A stretch of 53,560 nt of DNA. Source: an uncultured Bacteroidales bacterium (lineage in GTDB: Bacteria > Bacteroidota > Bacteroidia > Bacteroidales > Paludibacteraceae). Made by a program: the position numbers and the translations under genes. Shown one piece after another: positions 45,838 through 53,560 of the stretch. Every line of letters starts with the position of its first letter. Within the stretch, counting starts at the first letter, position 1. The notes under the pieces were generated by a model that did not search any database, had not been told where the DNA came from, and saw only the letters and a list, made by a program, of their open reading frames with translations. Where the stretch lies: contig ONMV01000011.1 of the NCBI GenBank assembly GCA_900319005.1, forward strand, positions 1 through 53,560. Reading direction: 5' to 3'.

Positions 45838-45930
45838 TTTTTAGCGATAAAAATTCATTATGCTTGCATAAAGTGGAGTTTTAGCAGTAAAAAGTTGTTA
45901 TTTGCACGTTAGTGCGAACGTAATTTCGAA
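45827..45930. repeat. 104-bp direct repeat, copy 1
   Basis: Differs from copy 2 at only three positions (TTAGCG/TTAACG, GCTTGC/GCTCGC, GCAG/GCGG). It begins AAATATACAAAT and ends GTAATTTCGAA, with a small inverted segment around CGTTAGTGCGAACG. It supplies the -33 box of the DUF4160 promoter. Confidence 0.92.
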
Positions 45931-45968
45931 GGGTCCCTTTAGGGTAGTTGGTCGAAGTTACTTATTTG

Positions 45969-46072
45969 AAATATACAAATTTTTAACGATAAAAATTCAT
46001 TATGCTCGCATAAAGTGGAGTTTTAGCGGTAAAAAGTTGTTATTTGCACGTTAGTGCGAACGTAATTTCGAA
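45969..46072. repeat. 104-bp direct repeat, copy 2
   Basis: Same length and orientation as copy 1, offset by 142 bases. It overlaps the end of the giant surface-protein gene, so the last codons and stop of that gene are read from the repeat. The 38 bases between copies contain the palindromic GGGTCCCTTTAGGGT-like segment. Confidence 0.92.
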
Positions 46073-49000
46073 TCCCCCTCTATCCCCCTCCCATTTGCCG
46101 GTCACGTCGTACATCTGTCCGCCGCGGAGGATATATACGTGCTCGTCAATAATCACCTTGGTACATTGTCCTTTGTCACTTTGTACTTCGTCCACTCCCG
46201 TCGGCGTCATCGGCATCTTCGCTTGCAGCAGCAGACCGTAACCTTCGTTGTTGCCTTTTGCGAACTCATTGATGTACTCGCCCATCGAGAGATCCCAGAT
46301 GATCGCACCCTCGTAGGTCAGATACAGGTCGGCATTCTCCATTGCCGGAGCGGCGATGGTGTACTCGCCTGCCTTCGGTGCGTAGAGCGTCAGGTCATAA
46401 ACAGCCTGGTCGTTTGCCATCGGAGCGTAAACCATACAGAGCTTAGTGTTGTATGCCTTGCCGAAGATCTGTGCTACCTTCGGAGTCGAGGTCATCGTCA
46501 TCTTCGCGAGATCTTTACCGGTCTCGTACTCGTTGAGCGCATCCTCGGAAGCCGAGATATAGAGTTTGTCGGTGTATTCTTCGTTGCCGAAGGTCACTTT
46601 GACATCCTTGATCTCCTTCGCTGCCTGACGAGCCGGAGCGTAATTTGCACTTCCACTGGCTGCAGCGAACGTCATAGTGCCATCTTCAGTAGCTTGGATG
46701 AAGAACGGAGTACCTACTATGAAGTTTGTCTCATTCTCATTAAATGCCTCGTAGGTATAACTTGCTGGATTAAGCACTTGCGCTTTGTAAGCCACTTGAC
46801 CGTACATCAGCGTCGGGTTACCCACACCGTTCCAACCATTGTCATTGCCGCCGGTCGAGCTTGCATATTCATACAACGCTTTCGTGTTGCCGGCTACGAT
46901 AGCACCGTTAGCCGTCTTCTTGAAGCGGTAGGTCGTGCGCAAACCGTCAACGGTCATGAGGTAGAATGTACCCGGTACCAATACGCCGCGGAACTTCTTC
47001 CAACCGTAATTACCTGTTGCACGGATGTCTCCGTGGTAATCCATGATGGCGTAGTTCACTTCGTTCACTAACTTGTTGCCGTCGAGGTCATAGATACCGT
47101 TGATTGCATCAACCGGGAACGGAACGGTGAACGCGTGCCATTTCTCCGGATTACCGTTGTCACCGAGCGTAATGTCGATATAAGCATCTTCTTGTGCCTC
47201 GAAGTTCGATGCCGTTGCACCGTTCAACTGACCGGACTTACCGCTTGCCATCGTCGTCTCGATAGTGAACGTACCAACCACTGTCAGTTTGTTTGCATCC
47301 AAAACAACCTGTCCACCTGCCTCAACGGTCAAGTCGCCGATAGAAGCTGAGGCATCTACTGTCAGTATACCACCTTCGTGGATAACGATGTCAGAGCCTG
47401 CTGCATCAGATACATTCACGCTCTCACTATCGTTAATCTCAATCTTCGGAGCCTTGTAGTAAAGAACGACAGGGTTCTGTACACTCGAACTGCTTGCATA
47501 GCAAGAGAATACCGGGCTACCATTATTCGGATTATAACGCATTATGTTACGCGTGTTTGTTCCGGTAGCAGTAACTGTTGCTGCTCCTTCTTCACCGATG
47601 TTAATTGTCCATATACCATTAGCGTCACTATTCTCTGCTCGTTCGTGTAGATAGTTCTTTGTATCGCTGGATGCATAGAGGTATTTTCCTCCGTTCTCGA
47701 ACGTATATTTGCCAGCCTCCGGAATGCCCAATGTGAATTTAGCTACGGCATCAGAGATGGTCAATATACCATTGTTCTCCTCGATGGCAGCCGCAGTACG
47801 GTTGTTGCTGCCTTGTGCGCCTACTGCGTATGTAGCATCGGTATTGACGATGATATATTCCTTATCGGCTGCCAATTGGCTCGTAGCTGTTACCTTGATC
47901 CACTTATCGCTGGACTTACGAGCCCAAGTAGCGGTAACCGTTACATTGAATGCCGGCATTGTGAACTTACCATCCTCGATAACCAAAGTCTGCGTTTCGC
48001 TGTTATTATCCACATAAGTAGCTACCCACTGGTCGAAGAAGTAACCTGCGTTGCTCAAGCCACTTGCCGAAGCCAGAGTAACCTCATCGCCCTCATAGTA
48101 ATCGGTTGCATCCGTCGGCGTAGTACCTTGTGAACCGCTGGTGTTGTAGGTTACGTGGAATGACGGCAGTGCTGCCCATTGTGCGTAGAGCGTAATATCC
48201 TCTGTGAAGGTATATTCTTCACCTACCGTATAAGTAGTATTGCCATTCTTCCATCCTTCGAACGTATAACCCGTACGGCTCGGACCTGCAGCAATGACAG
48301 CCTTGTTGTTCTCTGCACGCTGTACACTCGGGTTCGGCATATTCGTTACCTCATCCTCTGTGTTCTTGTCGTAAGTTACCTTCGGAACCGGAGCGTAGTA
48401 CTTGTAGAGAGCAATAGATGATTGAGAATAATCATTGTAGCAAGAGAAGAGAGAACTACTGCTATTATGTTGTAACTTATTATTGGTATTTGTTCCTTGA
48501 GCCTCAACCTCTGCAACACCTGCACTTGTGATATCTTCAATAATCCAAGAACTATTGTTGCTTAATGTTGTCTCTGTTTTCAGATGGTTATTGCCCTTAC
48601 CACCACCTGCCGCATAGATATAACCTTCGTTCACTACATCGTAGAACGCCAGCGTATTTTCTATGTTACCTGCGCGAACCTCAAAGATAGCCGGAGCTGT
48701 TGTGTAAGTCAGTCTATGATCATTCTTGCTAATCGACTGCTGAGCGCGGTTATTGTTGTTCTGCGTATTGCTTATAGCCACATTGCTTGCAGCCGCCGCG
48801 ATGATCACATAGCTACCTGCGGTTACTTCTGCTGCATCGGTTACCAACATCCAGTCGCCGCCATTTGCCCACGGATACGGAGTCCAGTTAGCGGTGAAAG
48901 TGATTTCCTTACCACCTATAGCGGCGTCATCGGCTTGGATCTCGTAAGTGTCACCAACTGCATATTCCGCTTCGTTGTACGTCCAGCTTGCCAGAACGTG

Positions 49001-52000
49001 GTCTGCTTTCACTAACGCGCCCTTGTTCGGCATCGTCACTTCCTGACCCACGTATTTCTTCTCGCTTGCTGGAGCTGTACCCGTAGCATCGCCACCGTCA
49101 AAGACAACCGTTGCATATGCGTCTTCCTCTATATCCGCTTCAACCGTTACAGCATAAGCCGGCATATAGAACTGGTTGTTGGTCACAGTAACTGTTGTTT
49201 CTGCATCGCCTGTCTTATATACATTCCAACCATTGAAATGATAGTGGTCTGCCACGTTACGGCTCAATGTTACAACATCATTCTCTTGAGCGGAGGTCTT
49301 GTCTGCGCTGATCGTGCTACCGCCTGCATTCGCCGGCTGAGTAACCGTAACAGGCATATAAGACTCATCTACTTCATAATAGTACAGCTGATTATTGTCT
49401 GTGTAGAACTGACGCGAAGCGCTTACCGTGATCGAAATCGGTCCGGTTACATCTACCGTAGAAATAGCGTCAATAGCTTCGCCATTCAAAGTGGTTGCGA
49501 AACCTTCCACCGGAGTAACTGTTACTTGTCCGCCCGGAGCAATACCCACTGCATGCTCAGCATCTGCGCCTCCTACCGGCGATACATTCAGTTGAGCTAC
49601 TGCGCCCTTAGTCGAAATATCCGTAAGAGCAGTCGGAGCAATATAATGGGTTGTTACCTCATTCTCTGTGCGAGCCACCAAAATACCCGTTACATCACAA
49701 GCTGTTGCTGTCAACGGCAGATTAGCAGAACCCAAGAAGTGAATTGCGTCGTACAATTGACCGCTATTTGCAGAACCATCTTGCAATGCTACTTTATCGC
49801 TAGATGTTGCTTGTGCTTGGAAGTAAACATTAGATACCTTAATTAAGTTACCTGCGTAACTGCTCCATGCACCTGCGAAATCCAAGTTGTTGACAGCTTG
49901 TACTGTTGGCAATGTACCTTCCGAAGTAGCTACGTTCTCTACATCAGCTACCGTAATCATCGGAAGACCATAGTATGTAGAGCGTGTACCTTGTACATAT
50001 CCATCCAATTCAGAACCAACAGCCCAAGGATCATTTGCGTTTGGACGCTTGATAACCATCGCTGCTGTACCGTCTTGAATGTAGGAATAAGAACCTGTAA
50101 CACCTATTACAATCGCGTTTGCGCTTTCTTTATTAATAATCACGCGTGCCGTTGCTGCCTCTTGAGCATTGGCTGCCTGATAAGCGGCAATCGAGTTATA
50201 AACCGGATAGATAGTGTAGGCTGCCTCCGCTACAGGACTGCTATAACCATCCTCGTCAATAGCAATAGCCTTTATGGTCTTGCTGCTGCTTACGGAGAAG
50301 GCACCAGTAAATTCTGTGCTTTCATTGCTCGGAACAGATCCATCTTCGGTATAATAGATGGTTACATCATTTGTCTCGCTACTGATTGTTACATTCTGCG
50401 CGCCGTAATATGCACCTGCTACCGGATCAAAGGTCGGAGCTGCAACTACATTTGCCGGAGCGGCAAGATAGAGCGAGTGCAGAACCGTAGTCTTTTTAGC
50501 CATAGCCAAAGCATTATTGTTGCTACCGGAATACGTTCTGAACGTATTATCATAAACTCGCAGATGCGCCGAGTTTGCATTATATAACCAATCTCCGCTA
50601 CCTTCTTTCCAATAACTTTCTTCGCTATTTTTCCATGCTAATTTACCGGAAGAAGCAGCCGATGCATACAAATAACCATAGGTTGCGTTATACATCTTGT
50701 AGCCGACTACAACTTCTTCTTCGGTTACTGCTTGGAATTCAAGAATACAAGTTCCATCCGGAGCCTCTTCAGCTACTCCTTCGGTGAACGCAAAGGCAGT
50801 TGCAGTCTTCTGTCCGTGACCACTACTAATCGTACCATTGAAAGCATAATTATCTGTTGATACAAGCGCATAAGTGCCTTCGGTGACTGTACTAAGATCT
50901 GTAATCTTCGTCCAAACGTAACTCTCTGAACTACGCGAGAATACCGGATACAGCGTTATATTGCCCATAGGCGTATATTCGCCTGTTGCAAAGATAACTG
51001 CATCTGCATCTTCCTGCTCGGTGGAGTAATAAGTCGTGCTCCAACCTGCAAAGGTATAATCATTATTCTTACACGTACGTGCAGGGAGTTCTACCTTACC
51101 GGTTGCTACATTCTCATAGAGAACTACATCTGTGCCGGAATTATCACGTTTCATCAGCGTAACCGCCTTCAGCTGTTTGTAAACCGCGTAAAGCGTAATG
51201 TTTTCTTCCGGACGATACAATGCATCGGCTGTTAAACCTTCATCTACCGTTGTTTTATTCTCGGTAGCTGTCCAACCTAAGAATGCATAACCTGTTTCGG
51301 CGGTACAAGAAGGCAAGGTTACACCTGCACCTGCGCTCTCTTCTTCCAGTGCGCTCTCTGTACATGCATCGCAGTTCAACGCGCCATTGCTGCCTGCATT
51401 AAAGGTTACTGTATAAGCTACAGCCGGAATCTCTTGGAAGATAGCAGCAACCGTTACAGCCTCAGCCGGCATTGTGAATTGGTTGTTTCCGTCAACAGCG
51501 ATAGCCTCGCCACCTACGGTCTTCGTTACTGTCCATCCGATGAACTGGTAGCCTTCCGTTACGGATGCAACTGCCAATGTGATCGTTTGCTCGTATTGTG
51601 CAGTTGTATTGGTACTAACTGCCGCCGCGTCACCCACCTTAACGGTATAAGTTCCGTTCGACGGAGCGGTGTAAGTAACGGCATAGTTAGCTTTGCTGAA
51701 GGTAGCGGTTGCCGTCAGCGTTCCTTCGGTGTTAGCAGGAAGAGTGATGACTCCTGCGCTGTAACTTGCGCCGCCTATTCCGCTCAATGCAACACCGGTT
51801 AACTCATAACCCGTTGCCGGAGCTGCTACTACATCTACCGTAACATCATTTTCACCCGTCGTCTCAATCTCCGTAATTGCCGAAGCATTCTTGGCAAAAG
51901 AGATTGTACCGTTTCCATTTGTCGCAGGACTTAAAGCTACAATATAAGCGTGCGGGCAAGTAGTGTACCACTTCGTCCAAATGGGGGCAACTTTCTGAGT

Positions 52001-53560
52001 GACAACTACATCGTCAATGTAACCACGTTTTCCACTCTCTCCAATAGTGATCGTTGTTTCTTCAGTTCCTTCGAATTGGAAAGTAAATGTCTTGAATTCT
52101 GATGTAAGAGAATCTGTTGTGGATATATTTCGAGTATCATCACCAACTCTAACGTAAATTACTGTTGCGTCACTTCCAAATTGCTTTGCAGAAAGTTGAA
52201 CTGTAAAGGCATCTGACAAATCCAACTCCTTAGAAGTAATAGAACCTCTGTCATTCGAAGAACCGAATTTTATTGTACTATATGCTCCTTCATATACTTT
52301 ACCGGTGATTGTGAAATTATCAAGGGAAGTCAAGGCCGTATTGTTGTCAGACGTACGTTCGTTTGTAAACGTTTCATTCAACAACTCATTTGTACCACCC
52401 GGAGTTCCTTCTGCAAAGACTGCATAGTAATCTTTGTTGGCAGCCGAAATAGCAGAACCTATATTTGCAAGGCTCGGAGCGGAAATAGTAGAACCACCAT
52501 CAATTGCTCCTTCTTTCCAACCAACAAAGGTCAGATCCTCGCAATCCGTGAAAGCCGAGAAATCGCTCGGAACTTCATCATAATCCGTATTAGCCACATC
52601 TGTCTGCTCATGAACTTTCGTTCCGTTCACAAACCAATTAACCGTATAGGTCTCAAGAACCGTTAAATAAACATCAATAGTCTTATCCGTTGCGCCATCA
52701 TTACCATCGGAGATAGTAATCGTTCCTGCGTAATCACCAGCTGTGGTTGTATTTGCAGTAAGGGTAATTGTTGTCAATTCAACCGAACCACCTTCTTGCG
52801 TCAAACTATAACTGCTGAGCATAAAGGCCTCTTCATCACTAGAAAGTGTAATATTGTTGGATAAGTGGGCTCCTTCAACCGTAAATGTAGTACTGGTCGG
52901 AGCGCCTTTCTTAACCTCGTCAAAATCAATCTCATTGGTAGAAACGGTGATTTCAGGAACAATAGTTACGATACCGTCCACCTTAATATCAATAGTACCG
53001 GTCGCTTTGCTTGGACTAAGACTAATTGTCAGAACATTGTTTGCAACACTGCAGAACCAATCTTCATCTTTTTCGCCTGCATTTGTTACACTAACATTGG
53101 CTTCTATCTCCTCGTCCGTTGTCGGAAGGCGATAGCCTGCAGCAGCAGTAAATTGTATATCAACATCAGCACCTCCATTCGCACAAGTACTAGCCGGCAG
53201 ATCTGCGACCAGATTTACATGAGTTGAACTATTTGTATAGGTATAACCTATTGTACTAACATTCGTCACCGACTTACCATGTTCTACTCCATCACAGTAG
53301 GTGGTCGTATTATTATCTTTTATAGTTGTGATTGTTGCGTAATACTCTGTACAAGGTGTTAATGCATTAGCAGGAACTTCATAGGTGGTTACATTATTGG
53401 CAATATTGCCGGAAGTGTGAGCCAAGCCATCATTAGAAGCATTGTAGATTTTAATGATTGAGTGATCAATACCTGTCATGTCAGGATTGTCTCCCCAACT
53501 CCAACTTGCTTTCAGTCTTTTCGGATCTGGTGTATCCAACTGGCTCAAAGAAACCGACCC
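46040..53560 (-). CDS. giant multidomain surface protein, N-terminus beyond window
   Basis: An open frame of more than 2,500 codons that continues past the window end; the TTG at 53548 is not a real start. Domains run (residues from 53548): fibronectin-like 1-190; an anchor-D-like beta domain with EIDFDEVKKGAPTSTTFTVE 198-295; Listeria-Bacteroides/InlB-type repeats near 303-375, 700-870 and 1724-1880 (FVGWKEG, FLGWTATE, FEGWKNG); three copies of a WTKITDLSTVTEG-type module at about 874, 1559 and 1881, each closing with an LY-type strand; a CHB_HEX_C-type domain 1039-1110 (VTIYYTEDGSVPS); an OB-fold-like domain 1111-1300; and a C-terminal ~350-residue module homologous to the 657-residue protein. 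The tail VYILRGGQMYDVTGKW is followed by 16 residues read from repeat DNA. Likely a secreted adhesin or scaffold. Base use is compatible with its neighbours. Confidence 0.85.
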   Translation of the reverse strand, partial: GSVSLSQLDTPDPKRLKASWSWGDNPDMTGIDHSIIKIYNASNDGLAHTSGNIANNVTTYEVPANALTPCTEYYATITTIKDNNTTTYCDGVEHGKSVTNVSTIGYTYTNSSTHVNLVADLPASTCANGGADVDIQFTAAAGYRLPTTDEEIEANVSVTNAGEKDEDWFCSVANNVLTISLSPSKATGTIDIKVDGIVTIVPEITVSTNEIDFDEVKKGAPTSTTFTVEGAHLSNNITLSSDEEAFMLSSYSLTQEGGSVELTTITLTANTTTAGDYAGTITISDGNDGATDKTIDVYLTVLETYTVNWFVNGTKVHEQTDVANTDYDEVPSDFSAFTDCEDLTFVGWKEGAIDGGSTISAPSLANIGSAISAANKDYYAVFAEGTPGGTNELLNETFTNERTSDNNTALTSLDNFTITGKVYEGAYSTIKFGSSNDRGSITSKELDLSDAFTVQLSAKQFGSDATVIYVRVGDDTRNISTTDSLTSEFKTFTFQFEGTEETTITIGESGKRGYIDDVVVTQKVAPIWTKWYTTCPHAYIVALSPATNGNGTISFAKNASAITEIETTGENDVTVDVVAAPATGYELTGVALSGIGGASYSAGVITLPANTEGTLTATATFSKANYAVTYTAPSNGTYTVKVGDAAAVSTNTTAQYEQTITLAVASVTEGYQFIGWTVTKTVGGEAIAVDGNNQFTMPAEAVTVAAIFQEIPAVAYTVTFNAGSNGALNCDACTESALEEESAGAGVTLPSCTAETGYAFLGWTATENKTTVDEGLTADALYRPEENITLYAVYKQLKAVTLMKRDNSGTDVVLYENVATGKVELPARTCKNNDYTFAGWSTTYYSTEQEDADAVIFATGEYTPMGNITLYPVFSRSSESYVWTKITDLSTVTEGTYALVSTDNYAFNGTISSGHGQKTATAFAFTEGVAEEAPDGTCILEFQAVTEEEVVVGYKMYNATYGYLYASAASSGKLAWKNSEESYWKEGSGDWLYNANSAHLRVYDNTFRTYSGSNNNALAMAKKTTVLHSLYLAAPANVVAAPTFDPVAGAYYGAQNVTISSETNDVTIYYTEDGSVPSNESTEFTGAFSVSSSKTIKAIAIDEDGYSSPVAEAAYTIYPVYNSIAAYQAANAQEAATARVIINKESANAIVIGVTGSYSYIQDGTAAMVIKRPNANDPWAVGSELDGYVQGTRSTYYGLPMITVADVENVATSEGTLPTVQAVNNLDFAGAWSSYAGNLIKVSNVYFQAQATSSDKVALQDGSANSGQLYDAIHFLGSANLPLTATACDVTGILVARTENEVTTHYIAPTALTDISTKGAVAQLNVSPVGGADAEHAVGIAPGGQVTVTPVEGFATTLNGEAIDAISTVDVTGPISITVSASRQFYTDNNQLYYYEVDESYMPVTVTQPANAGGSTISADKTSAQENDVVTLSRNVADHYHFNGWNVYKTGDAETTVTVTNNQFYMPAYAVTVEADIEEDAYATVVFDGGDATGTAPASEKKYVGQEVTMPNKGALVKADHVLASWTYNEAEYAVGDTYEIQADDAAIGGKEITFTANWTPYPWANGGDWMLVTDAAEVTAGSYVIIAAAASNVAISNTQNNNNRAQQSISKNDHRLTYTTAPAIFEVRAGNIENTLAFYDVVNEGYIYAAGGGKGNNHLKTETTLSNNSSWIIEDITSAGVAEVEAQGTNTNNKLQHNSSSSLFSCYNDYSQSSIALYKYYAPVPKVTYDKNTEDEVTNMPNPSVQRAENNKAVIAAGPSRTGYTFEGWKNGNTTYTVGEEYTFTEDITLYAQWAALPSFHVTYNTSGSQGTTPTDATDYYEGDEVTLASASGLSNAGYFFDQWVATYVDNNSETQTLVIEDGKFTMPAFNVTVTATWARKSSDKWIKVTATSQLAADKEYIIVNTDATYAVGAQGSNNRTAAAIEENNGILTISDAVAKFTLGIPEAGKYTFENGGKYLYASSDTKNYLHERAENSDANGIWTINIGEEGAATVTATGTNTRNIMRYNPNNGSPVFSCYASSSSVQNPVVLYYKAPKIEINDSESVNVSDAAGSDIVIHEGGILTVDASASIGDLTVEAGGQVVLDANKLTVVGTFTIETTMASGKSGQLNGATASNFEAQEDAYIDITLGDNGNPEKWHAFTVPFPVDAINGIYDLDGNKLVNEVNYAIMDYHGDIRATGNYGWKKFRGVLVPGTFYLMTVDGLRTTYRFKKTANGAIVAGNTKALYEYASSTGGNDNGWNGVGNPTLMYGQVAYKAQVLNPASYTYEAFNENETNFIVGTPFFIQATEDGTMTFAAASGSANYAPARQAAKEIKDVKVTFGNEEYTDKLYISASEDALNEYETGKDLAKMTMTSTPKVAQIFGKAYNTKLCMVYAPMANDQAVYDLTLYAPKAGEYTIAAPAMENADLYLTYEGAIIWDLSMGEYINEFAKGNNEGYGLLLQAKMPMTPTGVDEVQSDKGQCTKVIIDEHVYILRGGQMYDVTGKWEGDRGGFEITFALTCK
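46157..46196. repeat. heptamer array before the C-terminal tail of the giant protein
   Basis: TACATTG, TCCTTTG, TCACTTTG, TACTTCG, encoding VQSDKGQCTK. It is in the same position as the array in the 657-residue protein, so it pre-dates their duplication or was copied with it. Confidence 0.75.

Noticed and set aside
49238-50587. Long plus-strand frames of 202 and 229 codons inside the giant protein
   Set aside because: They are antisense shadows of a Ser/Thr/Ala/Val-rich coding region, with Cys/Arg/Ile-rich translations typical of such shadows and no promoters.

Overview
The window looks like a chromosome segment of a Bacteroidales bacterium, probably an unnamed gut or rumen lineage. At least seventeen start sites carry the Bacteroidetes promoter TTTG-N20-TANNTTTG. 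Other signs are TonB-receptor and BamA/Skp-type envelope genes, DUF4954 and DUF6089 families, secreted proteins with short sorting-like C-terminal tails, tRNAs without an encoded CCA, and a tmRNA tag of the GxxxYALAA type.

Layout. 1-2240: the end of an IS110-family transposase, a nitroreductase and a broken aspartyl-tRNA synthetase tail. 2450-6665: a redox operon (Fe-alcohol dehydrogenase, flavodoxin-like reductase, carboxymuconolactone decarboxylase/cupin lipoprotein, and a dienelactone-hydrolase-like lipoprotein broken by a 4-bp duplication). 6683-12053: TonB-dependent receptor, acyl-ACP thioesterase, tsaC, a sugar-phosphate transferase and xseB. 12031-16119 (minus): hflX-hpt-pgm, then rpsO. 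16322-24935 (minus): one long envelope operon, DUF6089-uppS-bamA-skp-skp-small ORF-MFS-murF-coiled-coil membrane protein. 25165-30550 (minus): dnaN-DUF4954-rnz-radA. murI is divergent from dnaN. A lone sufB lies behind tRNA-Cys. 33307-40068: exonuclease, rRNA methyltransferase, nucleosidase, initiator tRNA-Met, a secreted nuclease-like protein, tRNA-Arg, Zn-peptidase, Fur-family and GNAT genes. 40192-40773: tRNA-Ala and tmRNA one nucleotide apart, beside a duplicated tRNA 3' end. 40883-53560: a GH105/88-type lipoprotein and an accessory surface region. That region holds two related secreted proteins (657 and more than 2,500 residues), two related small peptides (47 and 56 residues), HigBA and DUF4160-DUF2442 modules, and a 104-bp direct repeat.

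The most unusual feature runs through the whole window: about 25 short arrays of degenerate 7-bp (sometimes 7/8-bp) tandem repeats. Unit sequences differ from array to array but the period is kept. Many intergenic arrays begin at or just after a stop codon. Others lie inside coding frames of housekeeping genes (murF, radA, murI, rlmI-like, a nucleosidase, a TonB receptor, an exonuclease, a coiled-coil protein), adding low-complexity peptide without breaking the frame. A second, C/T-rich palindromic element sits in frame in hflX (twice), murI and sufB. No database search was possible. Family names rest on recognised motifs, and repeat statements on direct reading of the bases.
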